Shown here in pieces: positions 17,461-31,836 of a stretch of DNA of 64,000 bases (position 1 is its first letter; each line of letters opens with the position of its first letter). The notes beneath the pieces were generated by a model. It was not told the origin of the DNA. It searched no databases and was given only the letters and a program-made list of their open reading frames with translations. Both the position numbers and the translations under genes were made by a program. Origin of the DNA: NCEH01 sp043195195 (GTDB taxonomy: Bacteria > Pseudomonadota > Alphaproteobacteria > Rhizobiales > Xanthobacteraceae); contig NZ_JBAFWT010000002.1 in assembly GCF_043195195.1 (NCBI RefSeq), positions 285,307-349,306 of the forward strand, in the 5' to 3' direction.

Positions 17461-18024
17461 CTAGACACTCGCCCCCTGCGCCTTCGCCCGCTTCAAATGC
17501 TCATCCAGGCGCGGCAGGATTTCGACGAAATTGCAGGGGCGGTACCGGACGTCCAACTGGTTGACGAGAATCTCGTCCCACCCGTCCTTGCAGGCTCCCG
17601 GCGATCCCGGCAGGCAGAAGATATAAGTGGAATGGGCCACCCCGGCCGTTGCCCGGCTCTGCAAGGTGGAGGTGCCGATCTTCGCGAACGAGATCATGTG
17701 GAACACCGTGGAAAAGCCTTCCATGCGCTTCTCGAACAGCGGCTCGATCGCCTCCGGCGTCACGTCCCGACCGGTGAAGCCGGTGCCGCCGGTGGTGATC
17801 ACCACATCGATGGCGGGATCGGCGATCCAGCCTTTGACCACCGCGCGGATCTCCTCCACGTCGTCCGGCACGATCCGTCGGTCGGCCAGGACATGGCCGG
17901 CGGCTTCGATCCGCTCCGCCAGCACCGTCCCGGACCGGTCATCGGCGAGGGCGCGGGTATCGGACATTGTGAGCACGGCGATTTTCAAGGCCACGAAAGG
18001 GCGCGCTTCGTCGATCCCGGGCAT
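17461..18024 (-). CDS. moaB: Molybdenum cofactor biosynthesis protein (MoaB/Mog family)
   Basis: A 187-residue MoaB/MogA-fold protein, which adenylylates molybdopterin ahead of metal insertion. The motif TTGGTGFTGRDVTPEA near residue 76 and LPGSPGACKDGWDEI near residue 146 are family hallmarks. The start at 18024 overlaps the metallopeptidase stop (TGATG). No other molybdopterin genes are nearby, so the assignment rests on the protein alone; MoaB versus Mog is not distinguished with certainty. Confidence 0.85.
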   Translation of the reverse strand: MPGIDEARPFVALKIAVLTMSDTRALADDRSGTVLAERIEAAGHVLADRRIVPDDVEEIRAVVKGWIADPAIDVVITTGGTGFTGRDVTPEAIEPLFEKRMEGFSTVFHMISFAKIGTSTLQSRATAGVAHSTYIFCLPGSPGACKDGWDEILVNQLDVRYRPCNFVEILPRLDEHLKRAKAQGASV

Positions 18025-18917
18025 CAGATGGCTCCCTGCAAGGTGTTGCATTGCTGCATGGAACCGCTCTTAAGCCCGCGCGTGAACCACGTGACCCTCT
18101 GCTGCGAGGTGCCGTGGGTGAAGCTGTCCGGCACCACCACACCCTGCGACTGGCGCTGCAGGCGATCGTCGCCGATGGCGGTCGCGGCGGCCAGCGCCTC
18201 CTGCACGTCGCCGGGCTCCAGGATGCGGAAGCGCTCGTTGGCGTGATAGGCCCAGACTCCGGCGAGGCAATCGGCCATCAACTCGGCCCGCACGGAGAGC
18301 GCATTGGCTTCCGCCTTGGAGCCGGCATTGCGTTGCGCCGCCTGGATCTTCGGCAGAATGCCGGTGAGATTCTGCACGTGATGACCGACCTCGTGGGCGA
18401 TCACATAGGCAGCGGCGAAGTCACCCTGAACCTTGAAACGGGTCTTCATCTCCTGGAAGAAGGTGAGGTCGAGATAGACCTTCTGATCGGTCGGGCAATA
18501 GAACGGCCCCATCTCGGCCGAGGCGCCGCCGCACGCCGAGCGGGTCTGGCCGGAGAACAGCACCATCTTCGGGTCCACATAGGTGCGGCCCTGGGCGCGG
18601 AACAATTCGGTCCACACATCCTCGGTCTGCGCCAGGACGGCCGCGGCAAAGCGCCCAAGCTCATCGCTCGGCGGCCCCTGGCGCGTGGTCTGGGACGGCG
18701 CGGTCTGTTGGGAGGAGCTTCCGCCGCCCTGGATCGCGTCGAGACCGCTCAATAGCACCAAGGGGTTGATTCCCAACGCCCAGCCCACCAGCCCGACGAT
18801 GATGATGGTGCCGATGCCCATTCCGCCGCGTCCGCCCGGCATCTGGAATCCGCCGCCACCACCCGAGCCGCGCCGGTCCTCCACATTGCCGCTGGAGCGG
18901 AAATCCTCCCACCGCAT
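18024..18917 (-). CDS. Neutral zinc metallopeptidase (YpfJ/COG2321 family)
   Basis: A 297-residue protein with an N-terminal glycine-rich stretch, one membrane segment at about residues 33-58, and an extracytoplasmic domain containing the zinc motif HEVGHH near residue 179. The start ATG at 18917 has a perfect AGGAGG eight bases upstream. Length and motif fit the YpfJ-like putative neutral zinc metallopeptidases; the substrate is unknown. It is coupled to moaB downstream, which may be chance packing. Confidence 0.85.
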   Translation of the reverse strand: MRWEDFRSSGNVEDRRGSGGGGGFQMPGGRGGMGIGTIIIVGLVGWALGINPLVLLSGLDAIQGGGSSSQQTAPSQTTRQGPPSDELGRFAAAVLAQTEDVWTELFRAQGRTYVDPKMVLFSGQTRSACGGASAEMGPFYCPTDQKVYLDLTFFQEMKTRFKVQGDFAAAYVIAHEVGHHVQNLTGILPKIQAAQRNAGSKAEANALSVRAELMADCLAGVWAYHANERFRILEPGDVQEALAAATAIGDDRLQRQSQGVVVPDSFTHGTSQQRVTWFTRGLKSGSMQQCNTLQGAI

Positions 18918-19238
18918 GCCCAAAACCTCCTGCCGACCGGCGCGCGCATAAAGAGCGCGACCTTGGCCCCATCGCCGCCGCCGCGCAGACAACGTTTCAG
19001 CGCCCGCGCGGTTCGATCTCCATCCGCATAAAGCACAGCTTTGCGGCGAAATCCTTCTGCGAACCGCCCACAGCGCCCGGCGCCGGCCTGCGACACCGCG
19101 TCTCTGCCGGGATTAAATTTTCCTTCAGGAAAAGTCTTGGGCGCGCTTTCGGTCCTGCTTGCGACTTGCGTTCGGTTTTTCCGCGCCTCACCCTTTGTCC
19201 ATCTGCGCCACTGCGAATCGGCGCGTCGGAGCACTTTC
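18918..19238. other. Divergent intergenic region between metallopeptidase and rnhB
   Basis: About 320 bases without a supported gene. It should hold promoters for both flanking genes, but I see no convincing -35/-10 pair. The one structured element is a small AT-rich hairpin at 19118-19133 (TTTTCC-TTCA-GGAAAA) roughly 105 bases before rnhB. The rnhB frame stays open through part of it, but that extension does not look like RNase HII. Confidence 0.4.
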
Positions 19239-19937
19239 ATGGCCGTGACCGCCGCCCGGTCGGTACGTAACGCGAAGCCGAAGACCGGCCTCGATTTCAA
19301 GCGCGAGCGCGCCGCCTACAAGGCCGGCGCCCGACCGGTGGCTGGGGCGGATGAGGCCGGGCGGGGCCCGCTCGCCGGGCCGGTGGTCGCCGCCGCCGTG
19401 GTGCTGGATCCCAAGCGCATTCCTGTGGGGCTCAACGATTCCAAGAAGCTGACGCGCGAGGTGCGCGAGCGCCTGTTCGCCGAAATCTGCGCCACTGCCG
19501 AGGTTTCCGTTTGCCTCGCGCCGCCCGCGCGGATCGACCGCGACAATATCCGCCAGGCGACATTATGGGCGCTCGCCAATGCCGTGCGCGGCCTGCCGTG
19601 CGCGCCCGCTCTGGTCTTTGTCGATGGAAACGATCGCCCGCCTTTATCCTGCATGGTGGAAATGATCATCGGCGGCGACGGGCTTGTCGCCTCGATCGCG
19701 GCCGCCTCCATCGTCGCCAAGGTGACGCGGGACCGGCTGATGACCGGCCTCGGCCTTGCTTTTCCCGCCTACGGATTCCAGCGCCACATGGGCTATGGCA
19801 CGGCGGAACATGGGAACGCCCTGCGCACCCACGGCCCGTGCCGGCACCACCGCCAGTCGTTCGCCCCGGTGCGCGAGCAGCAATTGCTGCTGTTTGGAAC
19901 GCCTGAAGCTCCAGCCGAGCTGGTGGCGGCCGAATAG
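19239..19937 (+). CDS. rnhB: Ribonuclease HII
   Basis: A 232-residue RNase HII that cuts RNA of RNA-DNA hybrids and single ribonucleotides in DNA. The metal-binding DE pair lies in GADEAGRGPLAGPV near residue 36, with a further acidic residue in VDGNDRPP. I chose the ATG at 19239 (MAVTAARS); the frame is open for about 66 codons upstream, but these do not resemble the family. In many alphaproteobacteria rnhB precedes the ccrM methylase; that gene is not here. Confidence 0.92.
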   Translation: MAVTAARSVRNAKPKTGLDFKRERAAYKAGARPVAGADEAGRGPLAGPVVAAAVVLDPKRIPVGLNDSKKLTREVRERLFAEICATAEVSVCLAPPARIDRDNIRQATLWALANAVRGLPCAPALVFVDGNDRPPLSCMVEMIIGGDGLVASIAAASIVAKVTRDRLMTGLGLAFPAYGFQRHMGYGTAEHGNALRTHGPCRHHRQSFAPVREQQLLLFGTPEAPAELVAAE

Positions 19938-19973
19938 GTCCGGGGCGCGAGGGCGAATCGCGAAACCGAGGAC

Positions 19974-20864
19974 CTATGAGGCTTGCGCGGCCACCTGCAT
20001 CACCCTTTCCACATTGTGACGGTGCACGGCCTCATAGGGCTCAAAGTAAGTGATGGCGCCGGTCGCCAGCGCTTCGGCGGCGAAGGTGGAGAGGTCCTGT
20101 GCGGCCAGTTCCGGCTCGCTTGCGAGGCGCAGAAGCTTTTCCACATAAAGGCGGGTGGCCTTTATGAAGGCCGGCGGATAGCCGCCCGCCAGGATCTGCG
20201 CCTTGGAACCGTGATTGGGCAGGATGGTGGAGATGTCCCAGCCCGCCATGCGGTCGAGATCGCGCAGATGGATCGCGAGACGGTCGGCCTCGTCCACATA
20301 GGTGATGGGGTCTTCCAGCGTATCCCCCGCCAGCACCACGCCGCCGGGCAGCAGAGCGACCGTTCCGTCGCGGCTATGGATGTCGAGCTGGCGCAATTGA
20401 ACCGGGATCTGGCCGACCATCAGCTCCAGCGTACCGGAGAACAAGCTGTTGGGGAGGATCAGCGGCTTGATGGGCGGATCGCCGCTTTCCAGCGCATCCT
20501 TGTGGGCCGCGAGGATTTCGGCGGTGTCCCGATTGGCGATGATCTCGCAATCGGCGAACACCTCGGTGCCGGCCACATGGTCGTCGTGCCAATGGCTCAG
20601 AACGAGGCGCATGTGGCGCGCGCCCAAATCCTCCAACGTGCGGCGGATGATGCGGGCGTGGGGCACGGAGATGTGCGGGTCGTAAACCAGCGCGTCCGCA
20701 CCATCGATGACCGCATAAGTGCAGATGCCGAGCGCGAAGGCCCCGTCGTCCAGCCAATTGGGCTGCTCGGAATAGAGTCGGACGCCAGGAATGCGCCCGT
20801 CATAGAAACCAAGCAGGTTTGGCCCGAGGCGCAACACCTCCAGCGTCGCGCCATAGGCCGGCAT
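19974..20864 (-). CDS. MBL-fold metallo-hydrolase
   Basis: A 296-residue metallo-beta-lactamase-fold protein. The HWHDDH motif near residue 92 and a later GDT (residue 180 region) and NHGS (near 218) supply the usual metal ligands. It follows the methylmalonyl-CoA mutase large subunit by 32 bases on the same strand, so it may be co-transcribed with the propionyl-CoA genes. One possible role is hydrolysing a CoA or lactone by-product; the sequence alone does not show it. Confidence 0.8.
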   Translation of the reverse strand: MPAYGATLEVLRLGPNLLGFYDGRIPGVRLYSEQPNWLDDGAFALGICTYAVIDGADALVYDPHISVPHARIIRRTLEDLGARHMRLVLSHWHDDHVAGTEVFADCEIIANRDTAEILAAHKDALESGDPPIKPLILPNSLFSGTLELMVGQIPVQLRQLDIHSRDGTVALLPGGVVLAGDTLEDPITYVDEADRLAIHLRDLDRMAGWDISTILPNHGSKAQILAGGYPPAFIKATRLYVEKLLRLASEPELAAQDLSTFAAEALATGAITYFEPYEAVHRHNVERVMQVAAQAS

Positions 20865-20896
20865 AAGATTTTCCTCGCGGACGGGAACGGCGGGGT

Positions 20897-23053
<2,157 letters not shown>

Positions 23054-23114
23054 GGTCTCATCCTAACTCAGTTCGGTGCACCGCGCGAGCAAGCGCGCGG
23101 CAGGCATGTTCAGT

Positions 23115-24950
23115 TCAGGCACTCAATTGCCGCTGCGCGCGGCCGAGCACATCCAGCACGTCGCATCCGGCGAACAGGAAGCCATCCACACCGGCGGCGC
23201 GCCATGCCGCCTCATGCGCCCCCGGCCGGCCGGCGAGCCAGACCGCCTTCGCGCCGGCTGCCTTGAGCGCGCGCGCCGCGGCTTCCGCCTGCTCGGCATA
23301 AACCTCGTCCGAGGAGCACAAGCACGCGATGCGCGTGCCGGAGACGGCGAACGCCGCAATGAGGTCATCCAGCGAGGCAAACCCATCCGGCACCGGCGCG
23401 GCGATGCCGCCGGCCTCGAACAAATTGCGGGCATAGGTGGCGCGTGCCGTGAAGGCGGCGATGGGGCCAAGGGTCGCGAGGAAGGCGGTCGGCGCCTCGG
23501 CCTCGGCGGCATCGCGCAGGGCCTCGAACGGCTCGGCAAGGCGGTGGGGCGCCAGCGCGCCTTCCACCGGCGGCACCGGAAGCGTGGGAATGGGCGCGAG
23601 CACCGCCGGCATCGCCTGCCCCAGCAGGGGGAATTCGGAGGTTCCTGTGATGGGTTCCTTGCGGGTCGCCACATCCTTCGCGCGGCGCGCCCGCACTTCG
23701 CCGACCTGCTTCTGCCACCAGCCGGTGGTGAGGGCCTGCGCCATGCCGCCTTGGCCCTCGATGGCGCGGAAGATCTCCCAGGCGGTCGCGGCGAGGCCTT
23801 CCGTCTGGGTCTCCATGGCGCCGGCACCGGCGGAGGGGTCGGCGACGCGGTGCAGGTTGGATTCCTCCAGCAGCACCAATTGCGTATTGCGGGCGAGGCG
23901 CCGGGCGAACGCATCGGGCAGGCCGAGCGCCTGGGTGAAGGGCAGCACCGTGACGCTGTCCGCCCCGCCCACGCCGGCCGAGAATGCGGCCACGGTCGCC
24001 CGCAGAAGGTTCACATAGGGGTCGCGCCGCGTCAGCGAGCGCCAGGCCGTGGTGGCATGCACATGCGCCGGGCTGGGAGCGACACCGCTCTCACGCTGCA
24101 CGGCGGCCCACAGCAGACGGAGTGCGCGGAACTTGGCGATTGTGGCGATCTGGTTCACATCGGCGGTCAGCGCCAGCTCGATCCGGGTGAATGCCGCTTC
24201 CAGCGGTACACCCGCCGCCTCCAGCGCTCGCAGATAGGCGACGCCGGTGGCAAGCACAGCTGCAAGCTCCTGTGCGTCCGAGGCACCGGCTGCATGATGC
24301 ACGGCGCCGTCGGCGCGGCCGAACCGCGCCCTGAATCCTTTGCCGGCCAGGATGCCCGCCGTTTCGCCGAAGCGTTGGGCAAGATTGGCCCAGGGCAAGG
24401 GTGCCGATCCCACCGCTGCCAGATCGCCGATGGGATCGAGGCCGAACGATACGGACAGATCCGCCGGGCTGTGGCCGCGATCCTGCACCAGCTTGGCCAA
24501 GGCGAGCGCATTTTCTCGACCCTTGAAGCCACCGCTCTCCAGGCGCACGTCGATGAGGTCCAGCATCACCTCGTCCAGCACGCGGTCCAGCACCTCGCCG
24601 TCGGGCAGGCCGAAACCGTGGGCGTGGGGCGAGGAGGCATAGACGAGCGTGAGGCCGGAGGCGCCGCCGTCGAGGTCCTCCAGCGCCTGGGCATTGGCGG
24701 CATCCTTGTCCGCCTGGTCGACCCGCGCGCTGATGATCCAGGGCGCGCCGGCCGGACGCCCGGCGATGGGCGCGGCGTCGCGCTTGCGCGGCGGCAGGGG
24801 ATCGAGTGACAGCCCCTCATAGGTGCGCGTCACCAGCTTCTTGTCATAGGGCGCGCCCTTGAGCACGCCTTCCACCAGCTTCAGCCAGTCCTCACGCGTC
24901 ACGGGGGGCAGATCGGTCGTGAACGGCAAGGGGCCGGTTTCCTCGGTCAT
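23115..24950 (-). CDS. mutA: Methylmalonyl-CoA mutase small subunit
   Basis: A 611-residue homologue of the mutase barrel. The C-terminal domain resembles the cobalamin fold but lacks the D-x-H-x-x-G ligand motif, as expected for the non-catalytic small subunit. The ATG at 24950 overlaps the cfa stop by four bases (ATGA), so translation is coupled. The frame continues open upstream through cfa in another frame; that part is not protein-like. Confidence 0.92.
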   Translation of the reverse strand: MTEETGPLPFTTDLPPVTREDWLKLVEGVLKGAPYDKKLVTRTYEGLSLDPLPPRKRDAAPIAGRPAGAPWIISARVDQADKDAANAQALEDLDGGASGLTLVYASSPHAHGFGLPDGEVLDRVLDEVMLDLIDVRLESGGFKGRENALALAKLVQDRGHSPADLSVSFGLDPIGDLAAVGSAPLPWANLAQRFGETAGILAGKGFRARFGRADGAVHHAAGASDAQELAAVLATGVAYLRALEAAGVPLEAAFTRIELALTADVNQIATIAKFRALRLLWAAVQRESGVAPSPAHVHATTAWRSLTRRDPYVNLLRATVAAFSAGVGGADSVTVLPFTQALGLPDAFARRLARNTQLVLLEESNLHRVADPSAGAGAMETQTEGLAATAWEIFRAIEGQGGMAQALTTGWWQKQVGEVRARRAKDVATRKEPITGTSEFPLLGQAMPAVLAPIPTLPVPPVEGALAPHRLAEPFEALRDAAEAEAPTAFLATLGPIAAFTARATYARNLFEAGGIAAPVPDGFASLDDLIAAFAVSGTRIACLCSSDEVYAEQAEAAARALKAAGAKAVWLAGRPGAHEAAWRAAGVDGFLFAGCDVLDVLGRAQRQLSA

Positions 24951-26212
24951 CGCGCACTCTCCTGGCTGGACGGGGTGGGCGGCAGGCGCAAATCCTGCGC
25001 GGCCAGGGCCTCTTCCCCCGTGAACATATAATCGCGCCGCACCGGCACGTCGTCGCGCCGGTCGGAAAGCAGAAGCTGGAACACCATGTTGGAGCCGTGC
25101 AGGAAGCCCAGCTCCACCGCCGCGAGATAGAATTCCCACATGCGGGTGAAGCGGGCGCCCATCATCGCCTCCACCTCGGAATGGCGAGCCTCGAACCTGT
25201 GGCGCCACGCGCGGATGGTCCAGTAATAATGCAGCCGCAGTACCTCCATGTCGGCGACCCACAGATGGGTGCGCTCGGTGGAGGCGAACACTTCCGACAA
25301 GGCCGGCACATAGCCGCCGGGGAAGATGTATTTGCGGATGAAGGGCGCGGTGGTGCCTGGCGGCGACATGCGGCCGATGGCGTGCACCAGCGCGAACCCG
25401 CCGGGGCCCAGCAAGTCGCGGATGGTGGTGAAATAGGCGTCGAAGTGATTCACGCCCACATGCTCCATCATGCCGATGGAGACCACGCGGTCGAACGGGC
25501 CCTTCAGGTCGCGATAATCCATCTCGCGGAAATCGATCTGGTCGGCGACGCCCGCCGCTTCGGCGAGCCGGCGCGATTCCGCCAGTTGCTCGGGCGAGAC
25601 ATTGATCGCGGTGACGTGCACGCCGCAATTCTTGGCGAGATAGATGGAGAGCCCGCCCCAGCCCGAGCCGATCTCCGCGGCCCGCATGCCGGGCGTGAGT
25701 TTCAGCTTCGCCGCGACATGGCGGAACTTGTTGCGCTGGGCGTCCGCCAGCGGTTCGTCCGGCTCGGAGAAATAGGCGCAGGAATAGGCCATGGTCTCGT
25801 CCAGCCACAGCCGGTAGAATTCGGCCGGGTGGTCATAATGGCTGGAGGCATTCTCCTTCGCCTTGGCGACCGGGTTCGCCTGGTGGAACCGGCGAAGCGC
25901 CCGCCATCCCTTGCGCAGCGCCTGCTGCACCGGGTGGGCGCCGAGGCCCTTGCGGTTCACCGAGAACAGATTGAGCAGGTCGAACACGCCCGCTCCGTCC
26001 TCGAAGGTGAGGCGGCCGTCCATATAAGCTTCGGCGGAGACCAGTTCGGGATTGAAGAAGAGGTCGCGCTCCAGCTTCTTGTCATGCATGCGCACCGTGA
26101 CGCTCGGCCCATCCTTGCCGCTGCCGAAAACATGCCGCACGCCGTCCACGGTGATCACCGTGAGCTGGCCCTTCTCGACGAAACGCTTCAGCAGGTGCGA
26201 GAGCAGACGCAT
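24947..26212 (-). CDS. cfa: Cyclopropane-fatty-acyl-phospholipid synthase
   Basis: A 421-residue SAM-dependent enzyme that adds a methylene bridge to unsaturated acyl chains of membrane phospholipids. The SAM motif AEIGSGWGGLSIYLA is at about residues 185-200, after an N-terminal lipid-binding domain. The start at 26212 reads MRLLSHLL; longer forms would translate the intergenic hairpin repeat. It sits between pccA and the mutase small subunit and overlaps the latter, an odd location in a propionyl-CoA operon. Confidence 0.93.
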   Translation of the reverse strand: MRLLSHLLKRFVEKGQLTVITVDGVRHVFGSGKDGPSVTVRMHDKKLERDLFFNPELVSAEAYMDGRLTFEDGAGVFDLLNLFSVNRKGLGAHPVQQALRKGWRALRRFHQANPVAKAKENASSHYDHPAEFYRLWLDETMAYSCAYFSEPDEPLADAQRNKFRHVAAKLKLTPGMRAAEIGSGWGGLSIYLAKNCGVHVTAINVSPEQLAESRRLAEAAGVADQIDFREMDYRDLKGPFDRVVSIGMMEHVGVNHFDAYFTTIRDLLGPGGFALVHAIGRMSPPGTTAPFIRKYIFPGGYVPALSEVFASTERTHLWVADMEVLRLHYYWTIRAWRHRFEARHSEVEAMMGARFTRMWEFYLAAVELGFLHGSNMVFQLLLSDRRDDVPVRRDYMFTGEEALAAQDLRLPPTPSSQESAR

Positions 26213-26246
26213 CAGAGGGTTCCTCTTTGGCCGGGCGTCCCGTGCT

Positions 26247-26365
26247 CCCTCTCCCGCTTGCGGGGGAGGGCCGGGGAGGGGGAGGACGGATGTGCGCCAG
26301 CCGGAAGGAGGCGCGAGCCGATGGCTTGCCCCCTCCCTAACCTTCCCCCGCAAGCGGGAGGGGGG
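26247..26365. repeat. REP-like hairpin pair between cfa and pccA
   Basis: Two C/G-rich hairpin units in inverted orientation: CCCTCTCCCGCTTGCGGGGG at 26247-26266 continuing to 26270, and CTTCCCCCGCAAGCGGGAGG at 26342-26361 continuing to 26365. The roughly 70 bases between them are themselves flanked by GGGGAGGGGG and CCCCCTCCC. The whole resembles a BIME or small palindromic element. Related units lie at 28454-28566 and 56874-56897. Confidence 0.7.
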
Positions 26366-26381
26366 ATGGCGCACCCCTTCA

Positions 26382-28409
<2,028 letters not shown>

Positions 28410-28453
28410 TCAGTCAGTCCCCCGGCGCTTGGAAGCGCATTATTTGAATTTTA

Positions 28454-28566
28454 CCTCTCCCCGAGGGGGAGAGGTCGGCGCCGCAGGCGACGGGTGAGGG
28501 GGCTCCGGCGTCTGGGGTGAGGATCGAACCCCCTCACCCCAGCCCTCTCCCCGCCGGGGAGAGGGG
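28454..28566. repeat. REP-like palindromic element between pccA and pccB
   Basis: About 113 bases with hairpins at each end: CCTCTCCCCGAGGGGGAGAG begins at 28454, and CCCTCTCCCCGCCGGGGAGA begins at 28543. The inside contains GGTGAGGGGG and CCCCCTCACCC, so the element is symmetrical at two scales. This kind of intergenic palindrome is common in alphaproteobacterial genomes. Lying inside an operon, it could process or stabilise the pccB-pccA message. Confidence 0.7.
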
Positions 28567-28580
28567 CCTTCCCTCTGTCC

Positions 28581-30113
<1,533 letters not shown>

Positions 30114-30248
30114 GCGCCCAAGTCCCTTGCCGGAATGCCCAGTCTTGTAACCAGTCTAATGGTGCCGAACGCCCGAGGGAAAGGGTTCACATCCCCTGAT
30201 GCCAAGCGAAATGCGGCGCCGAACCTCACGCGCTAGCAAATGCAGCGC

Positions 30249-30298
30249 CAAATTTGAATATGTAAAAAATTCATGTTGTAATGTGTGAATAATTTACA
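30249..30298. promoter_or_regulatory. Inverted repeat at the scfR start, candidate operator
   Basis: TGTAAAAAATTCA (30261-30273) and TGAATAATTTACA (30286-30298) form an inverted repeat with 11 of 13 matches and a 12-base centre, ending 10 bases before the regulator's ATG. A separate palindrome CAAATTTG is at 30249-30256. Position next to a ScfR/PccR-type gene and opposite pccB suggests autoregulation and control of propionyl-CoA genes. The region is sharply AT-rich. Confidence 0.55.
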
Positions 30299-30308
30299 AT
30301 TCGGAGCC

Positions 30309-31727
30309 ATGATGCGCCAGAAGGTTTTTGCCGGTCATGCGGTTCGCCGTCTGCGCGAGAAACTCGGCCTTAAGCAGAGCGAACTGGCGCATCGCCTCGG
30401 CGTGTCGCCCTCCTATATCAACCAGATCGAGAGCAATCAGCGGCCTTTGACCGCCTCGGTGCTGATCGCCATCTCCCGCACCTTTTCGGTCGATATCACC
30501 TCGTTCGGCGCGGAGGATCTCGACCGGCTCGTGGCCGATCTGCGCGAGGCGACCGCCGATCCCCTGTTCCGCGATCTCGACCTTGGCTTGCAGGACATGA
30601 AAGCGGTGGCGAACCTCTCGCCGGCCTTCGCCCATGCCTTCCTGCGCACAACCGCCGCGCTGCGGCGCACGGCCGAGTGGCGTGCCTCCATGGACGATAT
30701 GCTCACTGCGGGTGTGGGCGATGAGGCAAAGCTCATCCCCTATGAGGAGGTGCGCGACTATTTCCATTACATCGACAATTACGTCGATGCTCTGGACCGC
30801 GCGGCGGAGGATTGCGCCAGCCGGCTGTCTTTGCTCGCCGGGGCCGAGCCGATCTCGGCTCTGTCCACCCACCTCTCCGACCGCTTCAATGTGCGCACGG
30901 AACTTGCCCCCCCCGATCCGGCGCTGCCGCTGTCGCGCTACGACGTGCGCAACCGCCTGCTCACCTTGTCCGGGGTGCTCTCCCCTTCGAGCCGGGCGTT
31001 TCGGCTCGGCGTGACCATCGCACAACTGGAGCATGGTCCGCTGGTGGACCGGCTGGTGGCGGGAGCCGGATTCCGCAGCCAGACCGCCGGGGAGATCTGC
31101 CGGCTCGCCCTCAACAATTACTTCGCCGGCGCCCTGGTGCTGCCCTACGGCCGCTTCCTGGATCTCGCCCGCGCTCGCCGTCATGACCTTGACCGTCTGG
31201 TCTTGGAGACCGGTGCCAGCCTGGAGCAGGTGTGCCACCGCCTCTCCACTCTCCAGCGCCCCGGCGCGAAGGGTGTGCCATTCTATTTCGCCAAGGTGGA
31301 TCGGGCTGGAAACATCACCAAGCGCCACAGCGCCACGCGCTTCCAGTTCGCTCGTCACGGCGGGGCCTGCGCCGTGTGGAACGTGCATGAAGCCTTCGAG
31401 GCTCAAGGCCGCACGCTGGTGCAACTCGGCGAAATGCCTGACGGGGTGCGCTATATTTGCCTTGCGCGATCTCTCCAAGTGCCAAGCTTGCGCTACGGCC
31501 AGCCGCAGCGCGCCTATGCGCTGGGACTCGGCTGCGAAATTTCCTTCGCCGACGACATGGTCTATGCGGATGGCTTGGACCTCAAGGCGGCGCCGGTGGC
31601 GCGGCTCGGCGTATCGTGCCGCATCTGCCCGCGTCGGGACTGCGATTTCAGGGCTTTCCCTCCCTTGGACCGTGAAATCCACACCGATCCCCATGTGCGC
31701 GACGTGGTGCCTTTCGTCATCTCTTGA
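30309..31727 (+). CDS. pccR: ScfR-family short-chain acyl-CoA-responsive regulator (PccR-like)
   Basis: About 472 residues: an N-terminal XRE-type helix-turn-helix (residues about 10-60, with SPSYINQIESNQRPLT), a middle IrrE/DUF955-like region, and a Cys-rich C-terminal segment (SCRICPRRDC near residue 450). This is the ScfR layout; in Rhodobacter sphaeroides the member PccR controls propionyl-CoA carboxylase. Divergent placement from pccB supports the same role. The ATGs at 30309 and 30312 follow GGAG; a GTG at 30285 is possible but overlaps the operator. Confidence 0.85.
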   Translation: MMRQKVFAGHAVRRLREKLGLKQSELAHRLGVSPSYINQIESNQRPLTASVLIAISRTFSVDITSFGAEDLDRLVADLREATADPLFRDLDLGLQDMKAVANLSPAFAHAFLRTTAALRRTAEWRASMDDMLTAGVGDEAKLIPYEEVRDYFHYIDNYVDALDRAAEDCASRLSLLAGAEPISALSTHLSDRFNVRTELAPPDPALPLSRYDVRNRLLTLSGVLSPSSRAFRLGVTIAQLEHGPLVDRLVAGAGFRSQTAGEICRLALNNYFAGALVLPYGRFLDLARARRHDLDRLVLETGASLEQVCHRLSTLQRPGAKGVPFYFAKVDRAGNITKRHSATRFQFARHGGACAVWNVHEAFEAQGRTLVQLGEMPDGVRYICLARSLQVPSLRYGQPQRAYALGLGCEISFADDMVYADGLDLKAAPVARLGVSCRICPRRDCDFRAFPPLDREIHTDPHVRDVVPFVIS

Positions 31728-31836
31728 ATAAGCCTGCGCTGTGTCGCAATGCCGCCGCGATGACGCACAGGAAACGCCATGGAAACACGGCACGACTCCC
31801 TCTAACGGTAGTGTTTCCGTGGAAGTGAGGATGGGT

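Noticed and set aside
23115..25808. 897-residue form of the methylmalonyl-CoA mutase small subunit
   Set aside because: The added N-terminal part is cfa read in another frame; the ATG at 24950 overlaps the cfa stop and begins a normal family N-terminus.
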